DNA from: Limanda limanda
Taxonomy: Eukaryota > Chordata > Actinopteri > Pleuronectiformes > Pleuronectidae
Length of the DNA: 64,000 nucleotides
NCBI RefSeq assembly: GCF_963576545.1
Contig: NC_083646.1
Location: 24,506,527 to 24,570,526, forward strand
Reading direction: 5' to 3'
A model generated the notes under the pieces. That model saw only the letters and a program-made list of their open reading frames with translations, was not told where the DNA came from and searched no databases. The number at the start of each line of letters is the position of its first letter. Position 1 is the stretch's first letter. Both the position numbers and the translations under genes were made by a program. This document shows positions 1-16,627 of this stretch, piece after piece.

Positions 1-1316
1 TACTTGACGTTTGAAAACATCCATATCGGCGTGCGCTTTCAACGCGTGTGAAGAGAAATTGTAACATTGGCACTTCTTGAATCGTGAGCCTCTCCGAGAG
101 AGCAAATTCCTCCATGTTGTATTTTTGTAACAATGATAATGTGATGCTTCCCAATTAACCCCTCAGAAAAGAGACGTTCCAATCCCTCACGTCTGGCAAA
201 AAAGAAATTGTTTGGTACAGATATGAAACTGCATCCCCAGCCCTAGCGTAGGGAAAGAATGATTAAATGAAATCAGCAGCCCCCATAAAAAGACAATTTT
301 GGCGGAATCACGGAGGAATGCGTCACGAGAAATTTGTTTAAAACATGATGTATGAAGTCATCTTCTTCATTCCACTTTTATCTTCTTTTTTCCCTGAGGG
401 GAGGGGGTAACCCAAAAAATATGAAACCACACTATATGTCCCACCAGCTAAGTCGGGGCATTTATTTATGAGACATAAAATAAAAAAAGGAGAGAAAACC
501 ACAACTCATCAGAATAACTATTATTTCTAGCCGATGCGTTGTCAGATCGCACCGTTACTCCACGAACCGGCGGTGGAGGCCCTCAGATGAAATGTCACAG
601 CTATATATCCTCAGGCTCATTTTAGTGTAAAAGCAGGCACAGTGCGGTGTGTGGAGCAACACGAGCAGAGGCATGACATCCGTTCACCTACCGAGCTCTT
701 TCTTCTCCCTCTCTCCTCCTCCTCCTCCTCCTTCTCCTCCTCTACGAATCCTGGAAGCAGAAGATTCCCAGCAGAGGAAACACAGACGCTCTCCAGGTTC
801 GAGGTTAAATACAGACGCTCCTCGCAGCTCCTTCCTCCAGCCATACGTAGTGTGCCATCTTTTGGCCGCTCACGGAACTGCTCCCTCTACCTCTCCCCCC
901 CCACCCTCTCCCTCCACTTTGCAGGCAAAGATCATAAAATCAGTGAAATAAAGTGGAATGGTTGTCTGGGGGGATGGATGCGTCCCGTGCAACGTGAAGT
1001 GGAACTTGAGGAAATCGACGGATCTCCTGCAGCTTTAAAGAGGACTTTTGCTGCAGGGCTCTCTCTCTCTCTTTCTCTCTCTCTCTTTCTCTCCCTCTTT
1101 TTTTTTTAAACCCTCACAATTTATGCAGGCTCTCGAGCCGTAAAAACACACATTGCTGCCTTCTGATGTCTCACACGCTCGCTCCTGATGGGAGGATTGG
1201 ATGAATGAACGAGTTGAGAGCTGAGAGTAATTATGGCAGTTAAAAACAATTAGACGCAAATAGTACAAGTTGGTGTAAATTCACAAGGACCCCTCGTGCA
1301 TGCGATGTACATGCAA
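1..1316. other. Intergenic DNA, no gene recognised
   Basis: No reading frame here looks like a protein; the longest ones come from CT-rich tracts at about 715-745 and 1059-1096. The sequence is otherwise mixed and non-repetitive. It lies beyond the 3' end of znf516, so it is intergenic or belongs to a neighbouring gene that is not visible. Confidence 0.5.
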
Positions 1317-1338
1317 GTGTGTGTGTGTGTGTGTCAGG

Positions 1339-1369
<31 letters not shown>
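1317..1369. repeat. (GT)n microsatellite with one interruption
   Basis: Two GT runs are separated by a short CAGGGTC interruption. Reading frames over it are artefacts of the dinucleotide repeat. Confidence 0.95.
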
Positions 1370-1373
<4 letters not shown>

Positions 1374-1514
1374 GCATGCATTCATACGCTTCCACACAGC
1401 AAAACACAGAGAGAGATAGAGATATTCACCTTCGAAGGGTCACTCTCCTCTTCCTGGCTCATTAAAAACAGCCCCATTAGCAGTGTTCCTTCAGAGCCTG
1501 ACTGCCTACAGATA

Positions 1515-1612
<98 letters not shown>

Positions 1613-1619
1613 TGTGTGT
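1515..1619. repeat. (GT)n microsatellite, about 105 bp
   Basis: A long GT run is broken only by single GAG steps near 1559 and 1611. It can form Z-DNA and is probably length-polymorphic. Confidence 0.97.
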
Positions 1620-3287
1620 ACTGTGGCAGAGACATGCAGTGTGTTTTGGAGGCCTCTGGGCTGCTGAAGAATACATTAAACAGCAAAGAGCTCCTCTCCT
1701 CTTCCTGACTGACTCCTGCTGGGACTACTTAGCATTTCTGGGGTGAGAACTTCTCCAGCAAGGTTGTCAAACACTATATACAAATTACAGCGCAGCTAAA
1801 TTACTCCGGTATATAGTTATTTAACTTGTGTGTGTGTATGTGTGTTTCTCGGGGTGTTTGTCTTGGCCCGCTGAAGGCTGTATTCCCTCGATGATCAACT
1901 AGGAACGCAAAGAGTAAGAGGAAGGTTTGAAAAAATTGTGAAAGAGACGTTCAAAACTACAAATCCCAGAAGAGTCCAAAACAACTTCGACAATCGTTAG
2001 CTCATGAAAATTCGAGTAGTTCTAATGTGTTTTTAGGTCGCAGATGGTTAAAGAAAGTAGAAAAGCCTTTTTGCACCAAACTCATTGTAGCATAATCCGG
2101 AGAGAATTAAGCAGAAATTATTTAAATTAAATGAAATGCTAAACACAATCAGACCACATGCAAGTTTGTCCTTGTTGCTCTATAATGTTAATGAGTGAGG
2201 TTTGATTGGCAAAGGCCAGATCTCAGATCAGCACTGGAAGTCAGGAAAACTCTGTGTTTCTTGTCTTTTCTCTTTCATGAGACGTGTCCTTGTAGCACTG
2301 AGGGGTGTTAATGTGTGTGTGCGTGGGTTTAACTTTTTTCTGTGAGTTGGAAGATGGAAGTATTATCATTCTTTACGTGGGTAAAAGTACAACAAAGTAA
2401 AAAAAAACACACCGTTAAGTAATTTAATGTAATTAAATAGTTTCAACATAATATACCCTAGAAGTATTAAAAGTAAAATGTGTCAATCTGCAGAGAAATG
2501 GCCACCGTAAGTGATTCTTATTGGAAACACATTTAATGTGGTATCATTGGAGATGGAGCTATACTCTGAGCCTCGGACAGTTCCAACTCATCCAAAGGAA
2601 ACATTTAGAGGGCGACTGTCTAATTTGTGGGAACCACTGGTTTAACTTTGACAATGTGCTCCTGCTACTTTTACTTCTTTAAGAGCTGCTTTAGAATGGT
2701 ATGAAGGAACATTAGTGCTTTTAAAGGAAACATTTAGATTTTCGATAATGCAATTTAACTTGTTACAACTTTATCCTCATAATATTACAAATCATTCTTT
2801 TTAATATATTGGATTAGAGTATGTCTCATTTTAGAGGGGGAATATCAGCTGCTCATAAAAAAGAGGAATGTGGAGCATCTTGTTAAATTATACTTTGACA
2901 TAGGTTTCACAAATAACAACATCAACACACTGTTTTTTGTTATTATATTACAACTTTTTTTTCTCATTAATTTTCATTAAAAGGGGGTAGTTTTTCAAAT
3001 AGGTGAACTATCCTTTTAAGACATTATTTTCAAAATATTATGACGCTATTTTTGAAACCTACAGATACTTTTATCTATAATATGGCCTCAATACTAGAAC
3101 TGTGACTTGAGTTTAGAATTGTTTTCATAAAATTAGTGTTAATTTACACGATAAAACCACAACAATCACTCATTTGTTGTTGTGGCTGATCGGTGAAGGT
3201 TGCAAGGAGGAGGCAATGAGAAATTAGCATTATCTCTAGAGGTCCTAGTACAATTTAAGGTGAAGACATTTTCCCGGGGAGAGTAAA
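1620..3287. other. AT-rich intergenic DNA, no gene
   Basis: No coding signal is seen. The stretch at about 2375-2480 resembles the AAGTAAAAGTAC-type repeats that are frequent in teleost genomes, but I cannot define its ends. A ZNF143-like motif lies at 1956-1971. Confidence 0.45.
1956..1971 (+). promoter_or_regulatory. ZNF143/STAF-like motif
   Basis: ACTACAAATCCCAGAA is close to the ACTACAATTCCCAG core bound by ZNF143/THAP11 in vertebrates. It is a single isolated match with no CpG-rich promoter around it, so it may be chance or repeat-derived. Confidence 0.25.
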
Positions 3288-3345
3288 GGTGAAGGTCAAG
3301 GTTAAGGTTAGCGTTAGATTCGGTTAGAGGTTAGAGATAGAGTAA
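3288..3345 (+). repeat. Degenerate GGTTAA/GGTTAG hexamer tract
   Basis: Several imperfect AAGGTTAGGGTT-like units occur in a row (AAGGTTAAGGTTAGCGTTAG and neighbours). They resemble decayed interstitial telomere-like or simple repeat DNA. Confidence 0.35.
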
Positions 3346-3403
3346 GTCTCCAGGAAAAGAATGTCAGTCAATGTAATTTGCTCTGAAGTCACAGAGACAC
3401 TAC

Positions 3404-7314
<3,911 letters not shown>

Positions 7315-7331
7315 AGTGCTCCCTGGTGGCA
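7315..7331 (-). promoter_or_regulatory. Candidate CTCF site
   Basis: On the minus strand TGCCACCAGGGAGCACT matches the CTCF core CCACCAGGGGGCGC at 12 of 14 positions. It lies about 2.9 kb beyond the likely end of the znf516 transcript, so it could mark a boundary. Motif only. Confidence 0.35.
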
Positions 7332-9537
7332 GATATAGATCATGCCCTCTGACATAGACTCCACACAGCAGAGTTTCAAAGGGTTACGTGCAAAGAGGAA
7401 CAGAGAAACCTTCCCCAGAGGGAGGACCACTGTTCATTCTTACTTGCAGCAATAGCGTGAGAGATACCAGAGCAGCAAGGATGAAATGCAAGGCTATTGA
7501 AACATGGTGAAGGGTTTACAAGGGTTAGAAGCTGACTCCCAGTCGTGTGTAAGGTTAGATAACTTGACTTATTGTTTGACATGAAGGGTCATGTGTTGGG
7601 TCTTTAGGTGAAGGTGTAGTATTTTACTTCTCTGTATCGTTTTAGACAAAACCACAGGATTGTGCCAAAGAAAGACAAATCGGCTTTGAACAATTATAGA
7701 ATCATTATTATTTGATTTGATGAATATTAATGTCAGAGAAAAAAACTTTTAAGAATAATTTCAAGAAAATGATCACATGCTCATCTTTGTTTGGCTTAGC
7801 ACAAAAACTGAGGATACGTCCTGGGAACTGCACCTTGAAATTTTCACAAAAACAACCACAACTTTTACACCTCAGTTTTTATGAATTAGCAGACAAGATA
7901 CATTTTTAATTAGTGAGCTGTGGCGGTGCCGGGAGCTTGATTTTATCAGACAAGGTAAACAAGATAGCCATTTTCCCTTTTCCCGTCTTTGTGCTAACCT
8001 AAGCCTAAGCCTTATATTTAATACAAACACAATGATATTGATCTTCTTAACTCAGCAAGATAGCAAATAAACTGAAATGTCTAGAGTGGGCTTGAAACAA
8101 CCTACTTTTATGTAATCGTCCACTCTGTCTAAATATAGATTTACAGCAGTTCTGGTCTCTGTTCCGGCCAAGCTCGTAGGCTGCTTCATAGAAAGGTCTG
8201 AGAAGTGATAATCATTCAAATGGGGATGACACATTTTTGGACAGTCTAGACAAAGTTCTTGGCAAACTTGTCAGAACAATATGAAAAATTTAAACAAAAC
8301 GACGTGTGAGGCATGGAAAATGCACTCATTTAGCCTCTAGCATTCTGTGGAGGTCAAAATAATGTTTGAGCCTTTTCTATAATGGTCAGAATATAATTCT
8401 GAGTAAAGTGTTTTTGTCCTTTAAAGTTTGGGGCGTAAGAATGTTCACATAACCCCAGGTACCACGAGTTAGTCTAAATATCTAATCCCATCCAATCTGA
8501 ATGGGTCAACACAGAAATATAATATAAGCATGCATTTGAAAAGGTAAGAAAAGGCCTTGTAGATTTCCTGTGCAATGGGAGAAAAGTAATGTGTTGATAC
8601 ACCCGCTGTTAACATCTCTATTAAAGCAAAGACTTGGAAGGAGAACAACTGCTCTCTTTTTTACAATGAAGTTGGAAAAGATACAAAAAAAAGCACATTA
8701 CACTCTGTTCACCAACACACCTATCCATCAAATTCGAGCTCGCCTGACGTTCAGCGAGTTTTCCACCTCAGTCAGTCATTCAGTCAGTCAGTCAGCTTCC
8801 CTCCGCTGTGTGACAGAAAGAAAAGATGTCAGCGAACAGGTTTTTCGGGGAGCTCAGGGCCGTCACGTCTGTCTCCGCGGTGACTGATGAGGTTGGGAAG
8901 AGTGACGGGCAGCTGCAGTCTTTTCTCAGCCTGCAGGCCTGCCTGGCATTAACGTTATGTGCCATGTTCTCAGAGGGAACCCGTCATTCAGCTGTCACTC
9001 AAACCGACAGACAGATGGTGCACATAGACGGCGAACATGAAAGAGACTGGCAAAGTAGCAACCAATCCCTAGGTGGTCCCTGGTAGTTGAAGGGCGAGGG
9101 TTTTCTCATCACCGTTGCTTGGCAGCTCGACTTCAACTGCGCGGCCACACGTGGACATCAAGGTGCCAACGGGCCCAGGCCGACATCAAAGTCTCCATCC
9201 ATCAAATGTGTCACATGCTATGAAAGTGAACAGCTTGCGGTGTGGCTTGGGTCTGATCTGTTTTCACCTCGTGTCCATGAATCATGACCACTTTCACTTT
9301 CTTCTGCAGGCAATGGAGATTATGTATGGAACCCCGCCGCGGCCAGAAGGCACGATTAGACATACCAGACTATTTAGGAAGCATGTTAGTGTGGTAGAGT
9401 TTCAATCAACTAAGTGCATGCATGGGAAGAAAATTATTTAAACTAGTTTACCTGTTGGTACGCTTAGGTCCTCGCCCCTGCCGGCCAGCTGACTAACACT
9501 GAATCAGATTCCTGGGCAGGTCGGTTACTGACAGACA
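7332..9537. other. Intergenic DNA, no gene recognised
   Basis: No coding signal is seen. The section at about 8740-9300 is richer in CpG and of high complexity and includes tandem CAGT repeats near 8772-8794; it could be an enhancer but nothing proves it. Confidence 0.4.
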
Positions 9538-9927
9538 GGTACGTTTAGGGGTGTCACGATACCAAAAATTCCGTAGTCGGTGCCAATACCAGTCAAATAA
9601 AACGATTCTCGATGCCAATTTCGATACCACGGTACAAAAAAAAGTGCATTCTTTGGATGTTGTTAATGTCATATACGGTAGTTCAATGTGCTTGCGCATA
9701 TACTGTGGGTTATACGGTAGTTTCGGACGCATGTGAGTGACGCATTGTTGTGAGACACGTTATGCATTAAATGATAATGCCACGGTCATCTGCCTCACGC
9801 CGGGTTTACAGCTGGCATCAAGCCTGGTGCCTACGGTGCTTCATAAAATGGGCATTGTCTGTGTTTTGTTATCTTAGTATCGACAGGTATCGTAAGTATC
9901 GGTTCTTGTGACATCCCTAGGTACGTT
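9538..9927. mobile_element. hAT-type MITE, complete, with 8-bp target-site duplication
   Basis: The element proper is 9546-9919 (374 bp). It starts TAGGGGTGTCACGATACC and ends with the inverted partner, TAGGGATGTCACAAG when read on the other strand. Exact 8-bp duplications GGTACGTT flank it at 9538-9545 and 9920-9927. Eight-base duplications and TAGGG-type termini are typical of hAT transposons. It has no transposase frame, so it is non-autonomous. Internal ends carry further inverted words (ACGATACC near the left, GTATCGGT near the right). Confidence 0.9.
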
Positions 9928-10224
9928 TCAGATTACTTTATATACTGATGGTTATCAGGTTGTGAAGCTTTCAACAAATGAGATAAAAAGTGACGTACGG
10001 AAGTATCTGATAATGAATGACCGACCACAAGAAAATGCTAAATACATTCCATTTTTAATACTGTCAATAATCACAGACAGCGCACTGCATTTTTCTAGTG
10101 TGAGTCAAATGGAAAAATTGAATCTGAAAAACTGTAAGAGACGCCCGAGCTTTTTCATCTAAACTTGGACGTGTTCAGTCAAAGCGGCAAAACAAGCGAA
10201 ACCAGATGAAAGGCTGTGACAACA
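9928..10224. other. Short intergenic spacer between MITE and znf516 3' end
   Basis: No gene or repeat is recognised. On the minus strand it holds the DNA just past the likely cleavage site, including a TGTTGTC word that could act as the GU-rich downstream element. Confidence 0.4.
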
Positions 10225-10242
10225 GGTGGCATTTTCTGTGTC

Positions 10243-10248
10243 TTTATT
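10243..10248 (-). terminator. Polyadenylation signal AATAAA (distal)
   Basis: The minus strand reads ACAATAAAGACACAG, followed by a TGTTGTC-containing stretch about 25 bases on. This is the best candidate for the main znf516 transcript end. Confidence 0.5.
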
Positions 10249-12257
10249 GTGGACATGACATTACATCTTTTTGAAATGATGTACAAAAGTGTAACAGAAC
10301 TGAGAATGGCTCAGACGAGGTAGAGCTTTCACATCGGCTTGCTGGCTTGAAAACAACACGTTATAAAACAACAAGAAAAAAAACCCCAGACAAATCAAAT
10401 GAAAACAAACACTCCTGTCTACCTCTGTCCTCTTATCCTTTTTGAAGTGATAATAAATACAGATGTCAACCAAATACATTTGGAATAATAATAATGTCTT
10501 CTAAGGTAAATTACTCATGAAGTTCATCACAAATAAAAAAAGGACACAAATAAAACAACTTAAGAGGCATGACAACCAAAAAAACAACCAACCAAAATAA
10601 AAAGAACAACACCTGCCAGTGCCTGGGAGGGCAGCCATGACTAGCTACTGAACAAATCCTACAGTTTAGCAAAGAGAAAGACTAAAAACACACTCTTACA
10701 TCTTTCTGAAAAAATAAGCACTGCCTGATGCACCTAGCATTATCTTACTTCCCATGAGGAGACTTAGCTAAAAAGCTGTGCCGCACTGCCGTCATGGAAC
10801 AAATCGTTCGCCGTTAAAACCAACGGGAATCGTCCTAAAGCCCCTAGAATACAAATGACGTTGCAGTGTGTTAGCCGGCACAATTAAAGAGACATTCTCA
10901 AAGAAACCTTGTGGCTAGAACTGGACAAAATGAGAACAGTTAAAGCAGTAACCTAGTCTAAGTGCACTAGTAATGCCATTTGGTTTCTACTGCTGTATAT
11001 AAAGGGTTTGGTAAAAGTGGATTACAGATATACAGCTTATATTACATACACTCACTCCCACTTCATAGTTTTTCTAAGTCACACTTCGGAGTACAAATTC
11101 ATAACTGAGGAGTTAATCTTAAAGGAAATTCTGTACATTGGTATTAGTAGTACACTACCACAAAGGTTAGAGTATCCATTTCAAGTATTTTCACTACCCA
11201 CACCTTCAATATACACACTGTAGGTGTATTATTAGGCAAAATCAAGCACACGATATTGTATGCATATCTAAACAACCCTCTGGTATAGCATACCATGCTA
11301 TCATCCTGTAAAAACGTCTGAGGTTTCAAAATAGATGGGATGTACAGTACTCTGTTCGCTCCGTAGACTTCAACTGGTGTAAATTTAGATTTTTTAACAT
11401 GTACAGAAAAAAAAGGTCTCCGCAAATCGACAGTTCTACTCTTGCTTTTTCGAGTCGAAGCTACTTTGAACTACCTTTGCTTTTTCTTCTTCTACTTCTT
11501 CTTTTCCCCCAGCTTGTCAAGGCATGGCTTACTCAATCTCTGCAGACCAGTGAGGGGAGGAAAGCTAAGCACGGGACACCAGAGAAAAGAACATTTCATC
11601 CTCGCAAAGAGCAGTTCTATACCTTTACAACCAGCCGACAAAAACTTAAAACAGGCTTTCATTGCAGAGGAGGTAGGCTGCTGCACAAAAGCATCTAGAG
11701 GGAGGCTGGAGTACATAGGAGCGAGTGAACCCCTGACACAGTATGGAGAGGTTTGAAAAGAATGCACCTACACATACTCTCTCTCACACACACACACACA
11801 CACACCTGTGTTAAGGCTGTGACGGCACTACAGTTTAATAGGCCTCAAAATGTGTCCAACTTGTGTATTTATCCCTGATCTCTCTGGAAGCCTGACCTCC
11901 TGACCTCTGGCTGCTCTCTCTCTATCTCTCTTTTCTCTCTCTCTCTCTCTCTCTCTCTATTACCTTTTCCTTTCTGTCTTTCTAAAAAGCTAATCTTCTC
12001 ATGTCAACTCAAGAAATGTAGGCATTGCATGTACTACTGCAGATATTTTTTGCAGATATTTTCCCATACACATTGACCCACAAAATATCTCCTTCAGATG
12101 AGACCACAAAAGTGACTACACTCAAACAAGCATGCCAGGTCAGTAGGTGGCAAAAAAGTCTACGTTAACGACCTGTCACCAGGGAAGATTTTTTTTTTGC
12201 AAAAATATCTGCATTAGTATGGACAAAGCGTAAGATTCGAGGCATCTGTCTTAAATG

Positions 12258-12263
12258 TTTTAT
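12258..12263 (-). terminator. Polyadenylation signal AATAAA (alternative, proximal)
   Basis: The minus strand reads GTCAATAAAACATT. Two further overlapping AATAAA words lie at 12388-12400. Use of these would shorten the 3' UTR to about 1.6-1.7 kb. Confidence 0.3.
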
Positions 12264-13071
12264 TGACAAAATCATTTGTATGTCTTTTTTTTTGCTTAAT
12301 CTGCCGGTTTTAAAGTAGTAGATGGACCGTTTGGGAATAATGCACATTGATTGCAGAGAACTCAAGTTACTCAAGTTTGATTTAGAATTTTATTTTTATT
12401 TCTAACTTTCCAAATGAAGCAAATGAAGCTGCAATGTTTCACAATTATATGAGAATGAAAAAGAACAAATTTTAAAACGCAATAAAAGCAATTTACCCCA
12501 GTGGTTCGTAAAGCATAAGCAATTAATGTCTTTACTGGGCAGATATTAACTTTGAAAGTATTACCCGTCGGGACTTTTGGGGATCTGTAGGTGCCCCTTC
12601 TTAAATCTCCCTTCAAAATGTTATTAGATACAATGCGACCCTATTACAGGACCCAAAACTGCTTTCTAACAAAAAAACTAACAGGATTTTGGTACCAAAG
12701 ATTTCATCGCATACTGAATGTAGCTAAGGATGAACAAGCCAAAAGATGAGAGTTGCCCTTTAATGATATATTAAGATGCCTCTTTTTCAAGACTAGGAGT
12801 ACCATGTTGTCCTTTGCATGTACAGGACCTAAGCTGGAGCTTGATCTGTCCGATCCACTTACGAGTTCCTGCCACTCCCTCTGTTGTGGAGTCTAATTCA
12901 AAGTCACTCCCCAATGTGATGGAGTTATGGAGGAAAACTGCCTCCACTCAGTTCTTTCCTCTTAAATGGACAATAATTGAATGACCATAAAAGTGGTACG
13001 CTCATTTATATTGGCTATTAAAAACGCACACTCATTTTAATGAGCACTAAAGCAGACACCCCCATTAGCGT

Positions 13072-13102
<31 letters not shown>

Positions 13103-13957
13103 TCCTCTCTCCCTCTCTCTGTAATCCTACCTCTCTCCAACTCAGTCTCGCTCTCTCTCTAATCATCAGCTGTGCAGCCTCCGAGTGGTCACTGCACTCT
13201 GGAGTGGAAGGAAGTGAGTTGAGCACGCAGACACACTCACACACACACACACATAGAAGTCGCCATCTTAATGACTTAGAGCTCAGATGAGACGAGCTCA
13301 CAATGTGTCAGTTGACTGTTGATGAAGGGCAGAGCATCCTCTCCTCTCTCGTGTCATTTCCTGGATGATTGGTGTCCTGAGGAACGCACAAACTCATACA
13401 ATAACGCCAAAAAAAAGCCATGCAATGCAACAGCCCTCTACTAAAATCTTTTCTTCTTTTCATACATTTTTTTTGCCTCTTGTCGAGATGCGCTAAGCAG
13501 GTGGTGGTGCCTCCAAAATGGCAGCAAGAGGTAAATATTTTAGTTCGTAGGACCCCTATGTTCCGTCGTCCATTTACGTTGATGTAACAACACAACTTTC
13601 CTTATTTTGCCAAACTTCACACTAAAAAGAGCAAGCGTTGGCGACTCCACCTTTACTTTCTGTCTATTCTTTCCTTCTTCTGTGGCCCTATATGTTCTGC
13701 TTTTACAACTGCCTAGCACAGCTTTAACTAGCTTCTTAACAAAAACAAAAGTACTTCAAAAAAAAATTACAAGAACCTTCATTTTATACATTTCTTCTCG
13801 CAGGATACTCAGCGGAGAGGAGAGGCTCAAAAAGTCAATCAAGTGTCTCGGGTCCTATTTGCAGGTTTCTATGAGTGGTGGTTGTGTTTTGGAGTTGTTT
13901 GATTCCCTGACTAGTCTGGCCCCCAAAACCAGATCACAGTACATCCAGAGGAGGTTG

Positions 13958-14154
13958 TTATTGTTGTTGTTGTGGCGTTGGTGTGTGTTTGGCAGCCAGC
14001 GCTCCTAGCTCCTCCTGGCTCAGTGGCAAGCTCCGTGTGTCTGGGTACAGGCTGTTGTCGAAAGGCATATGGTGGACACTCTGGACGTGCGTCTTTAGGT
14101 TCCCTTTCTGAGATGCTCGGTATGGGCAGAGCTGGCAGCAGAATGGCCTCTCCC
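13958..14154 (-). CDS. znf516: znf516 terminal coding exon (finger 11 and C-terminus)
   Basis: The acceptor GTGTTCCTCAG|GGGAG restores TGERPF. Finger 11 spans C1085-H1106 and has the same RASQKGNLK helix as finger 2, which suggests similar base preference. The conserved-looking MPFDNS-x-YPD tail follows. The protein ends with four CAA glutamines and TAA at 13960-13958. The CAA run is a short trinucleotide repeat touching the stop codon. Confidence 0.93.
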
Positions 14155-14543
14155 CTGAGGAACACACACACACAGTTGATAGGTCAGGTACAGAGGCCCC
14201 AGGTGACGGTATAGATGAATACAACAGAATACGACATAAACCACAGATAAGACTCGCTGCGGTGGAAACAACACAAGCGAACAGAGACAAACATAAAACA
14301 CGTGATGGTAATCAGAGGAAAAGAGGGAAACATGATGCAGGTTAAGAGCAGTGTTTACATTTCTTTTCTTTATTGTTCACCTAATTCCACTTAAAAAGTA
14401 AACGCTCTGCCATTCTATCCTGACCCAGATGGAATAACTCTTCTTTTCTGTTTGTGACACACTTCTGCTGTCTGAACAGTCCTACTTTTCTCTTTACGCT
14501 TTTCTCTCAATCACACAAGCCTACCCTCCACCACACACACACA

Positions 14544-14582
<39 letters not shown>

Positions 14583-16596
14583 TACTCTCTTTTCTAATTA
14601 GACTGACCTACAATGGCACACACACCTCTGCGAGAAAAAAAGGATAATAATAAAGTAAGCAACAAGCACCTGAACAAAACAAATGAGATTGCCATTTAAT
14701 TGCACCTAATTATCATTTTGATAAATGGAGGAATATCAAAGCAGGAAAACAAATTACTCCCCTTGCCCCCTCCCACACCCCCCTCTCCCCGAAGAAGAAG
14801 CAGGGAAATATAGCTGTTATCATACATCATCAGTAACACAACAGAGAGGAAGAAGAGGAGGGGGTGAGAACAAGAGATAAAAAACAAAAAAAGACATAAT
14901 TAATCACACAAAAATCAAAAAAAAAGAAAAAAGAAAAAGAAACAGCTGGAAAGACGGCGAGGGTGAGACGTGAGAGGAAAGCGAGCACCTCCACGACTCC
15001 GTCCTGTGAGGAAAACATGGCTGACGGGACCGCTGCACTACATTATACTAAAGGTTATCGTCACCGTAAAGCAGCGTCAACACTACATCTAATTGGACCC
15101 CTCTGCCGCGCCTGCTCCCATCATTCATGGCGTGCGGTAAATCTGAGACCACGCGGGTGTGTGCTTGTGTCTGTGTGTGATGGGTTTGATTAATTAAGAT
15201 GGAGGTGCAGCGTGTGTGGAACCCAGCTCGCTCCGAATGTCAAATCAGAACAGATATACTCCTGTGTTCCCTCGGCCTCCACGCACGTCACTGGGAAGGT
15301 GTTACATTTGTCAGATATTTAATAATATAATAAGATATTTACATGTTTACTATAATACAAGTTAAAGAAAAGGATGAGCCGAAGCCATCGGATATTTATC
15401 ATCGAATTACCTGCCAATTAGTTAACTGATCGTTTTTAGTCATAGAAGTTGTGGTGTTATTTATCTGCACCTCTTGCAAGTCACTTCTTTTTGTTGAGGA
15501 AGTTTGAGTTCCTAACTCTAAGTGCAGATGTTTCCATCTGAAACACTCGGCAGACACATGTCAAGGTGTCCACTTGAAAAAATGTTAGTTATTCAGACCA
15601 ACTTTTCCTGCATTTTTCAGAATGTTCTACTGGTAGAGTTATCGATGATGGATGGCTGCAGCTGCACGTCGGCACTCACGATCACTCCTCATGCTAAGTG
15701 CCTGTATGTTCCTCTGATATATATCCCAAATAGACCAGAAACAGAAAAGCTCATCACTTACGATGGAGGAACTGAAGGATGTATCTGACTCCTGCTAGTG
15801 AGCATGTAACTGTAATGTGTTGGCATATCTCTTATTAGAGCAGAGCTTTGCATTGCATTGTGTTTGACTGATTTGCATTTTAAAGGGTTTTCATGTGTTT
15901 ATGAAATGAATATATAATCGAAACCCAGCTAATTTAAATCACTAAGAAACAAATCAAATGTTTGTGGTAATGTTTAGGGTTTTGAGGGAAACTTTACAAA
16001 TGCCAAGTTGCTTTCTTCTCAATTTATATGAGAACCATTAACCCTGTGTAATTAAAATAGTAAAGCCACTGAATGTGTCCTGGACAAACACGCTGATGTC
16101 ATGTGATCCAGCTGTGAGGATGCCAGGTGTTAATGCCGGGTGTCACGTGTGACTGTTACACATGAAGAAGAATCGAGATATGACAAACAGAAAGATGGGA
16201 GGTGCAAGACTGACACTGACACGCACATGCGGAGGTGAGGCAGTAGAGAAATAATAATAATAACAATGGTAAGAAACATGCAGAAGCGATGGATGTGGGT
16301 GGGGAGCCCAGTGATTAGCCATCGTGCCACATACTTGTTTGGGAGCCTCAGAAGCGGTGGCGTGCGCGTCAGTACCTCTGTGGAGTCCGTTAAAATCAAA
16401 CCCAACTGTGGGGGGAGAAGGAGGGGAGGTGGGGGAGGGAGGGAGGAAGGGAGGAAGGGGGAGGAGGGCATTTGGTTAAAAGCTCTACCAGATTCACACA
16501 AGCAATTTTTTCTCTCTCTCTCTCTCTCTTCCACCACCATCGGCATGCAGTAAGGTTTGCCACCAGCGCCCCTCGTTAATGGAGGGGAACTGGCGG

Positions 16597-16627
<31 letters not shown>

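Larger units (their letters stand above)
10225..13957 (-). other. znf516: znf516 3' untranslated region (predicted)
   Basis: About 3.7 kb follow the TAA stop at 13960-13958 without an obvious splice signal or a recognisable transposon before the AATAAA at 10248-10243. The first clear transposon (the hAT MITE) lies just outside this end. Simple repeats occur at 11789-11806 (AC), 11932-11959 (CT) and 13070-13095 (CT). The exact end is inferred; earlier AATAAA signals near 12.26 and 12.39 kb could give shorter forms. Confidence 0.5.

Noticed and set aside
3288..3345. True interstitial telomere
   Set aside because: Units are too degenerate and too few; simple repeat decay is a sufficient explanation.
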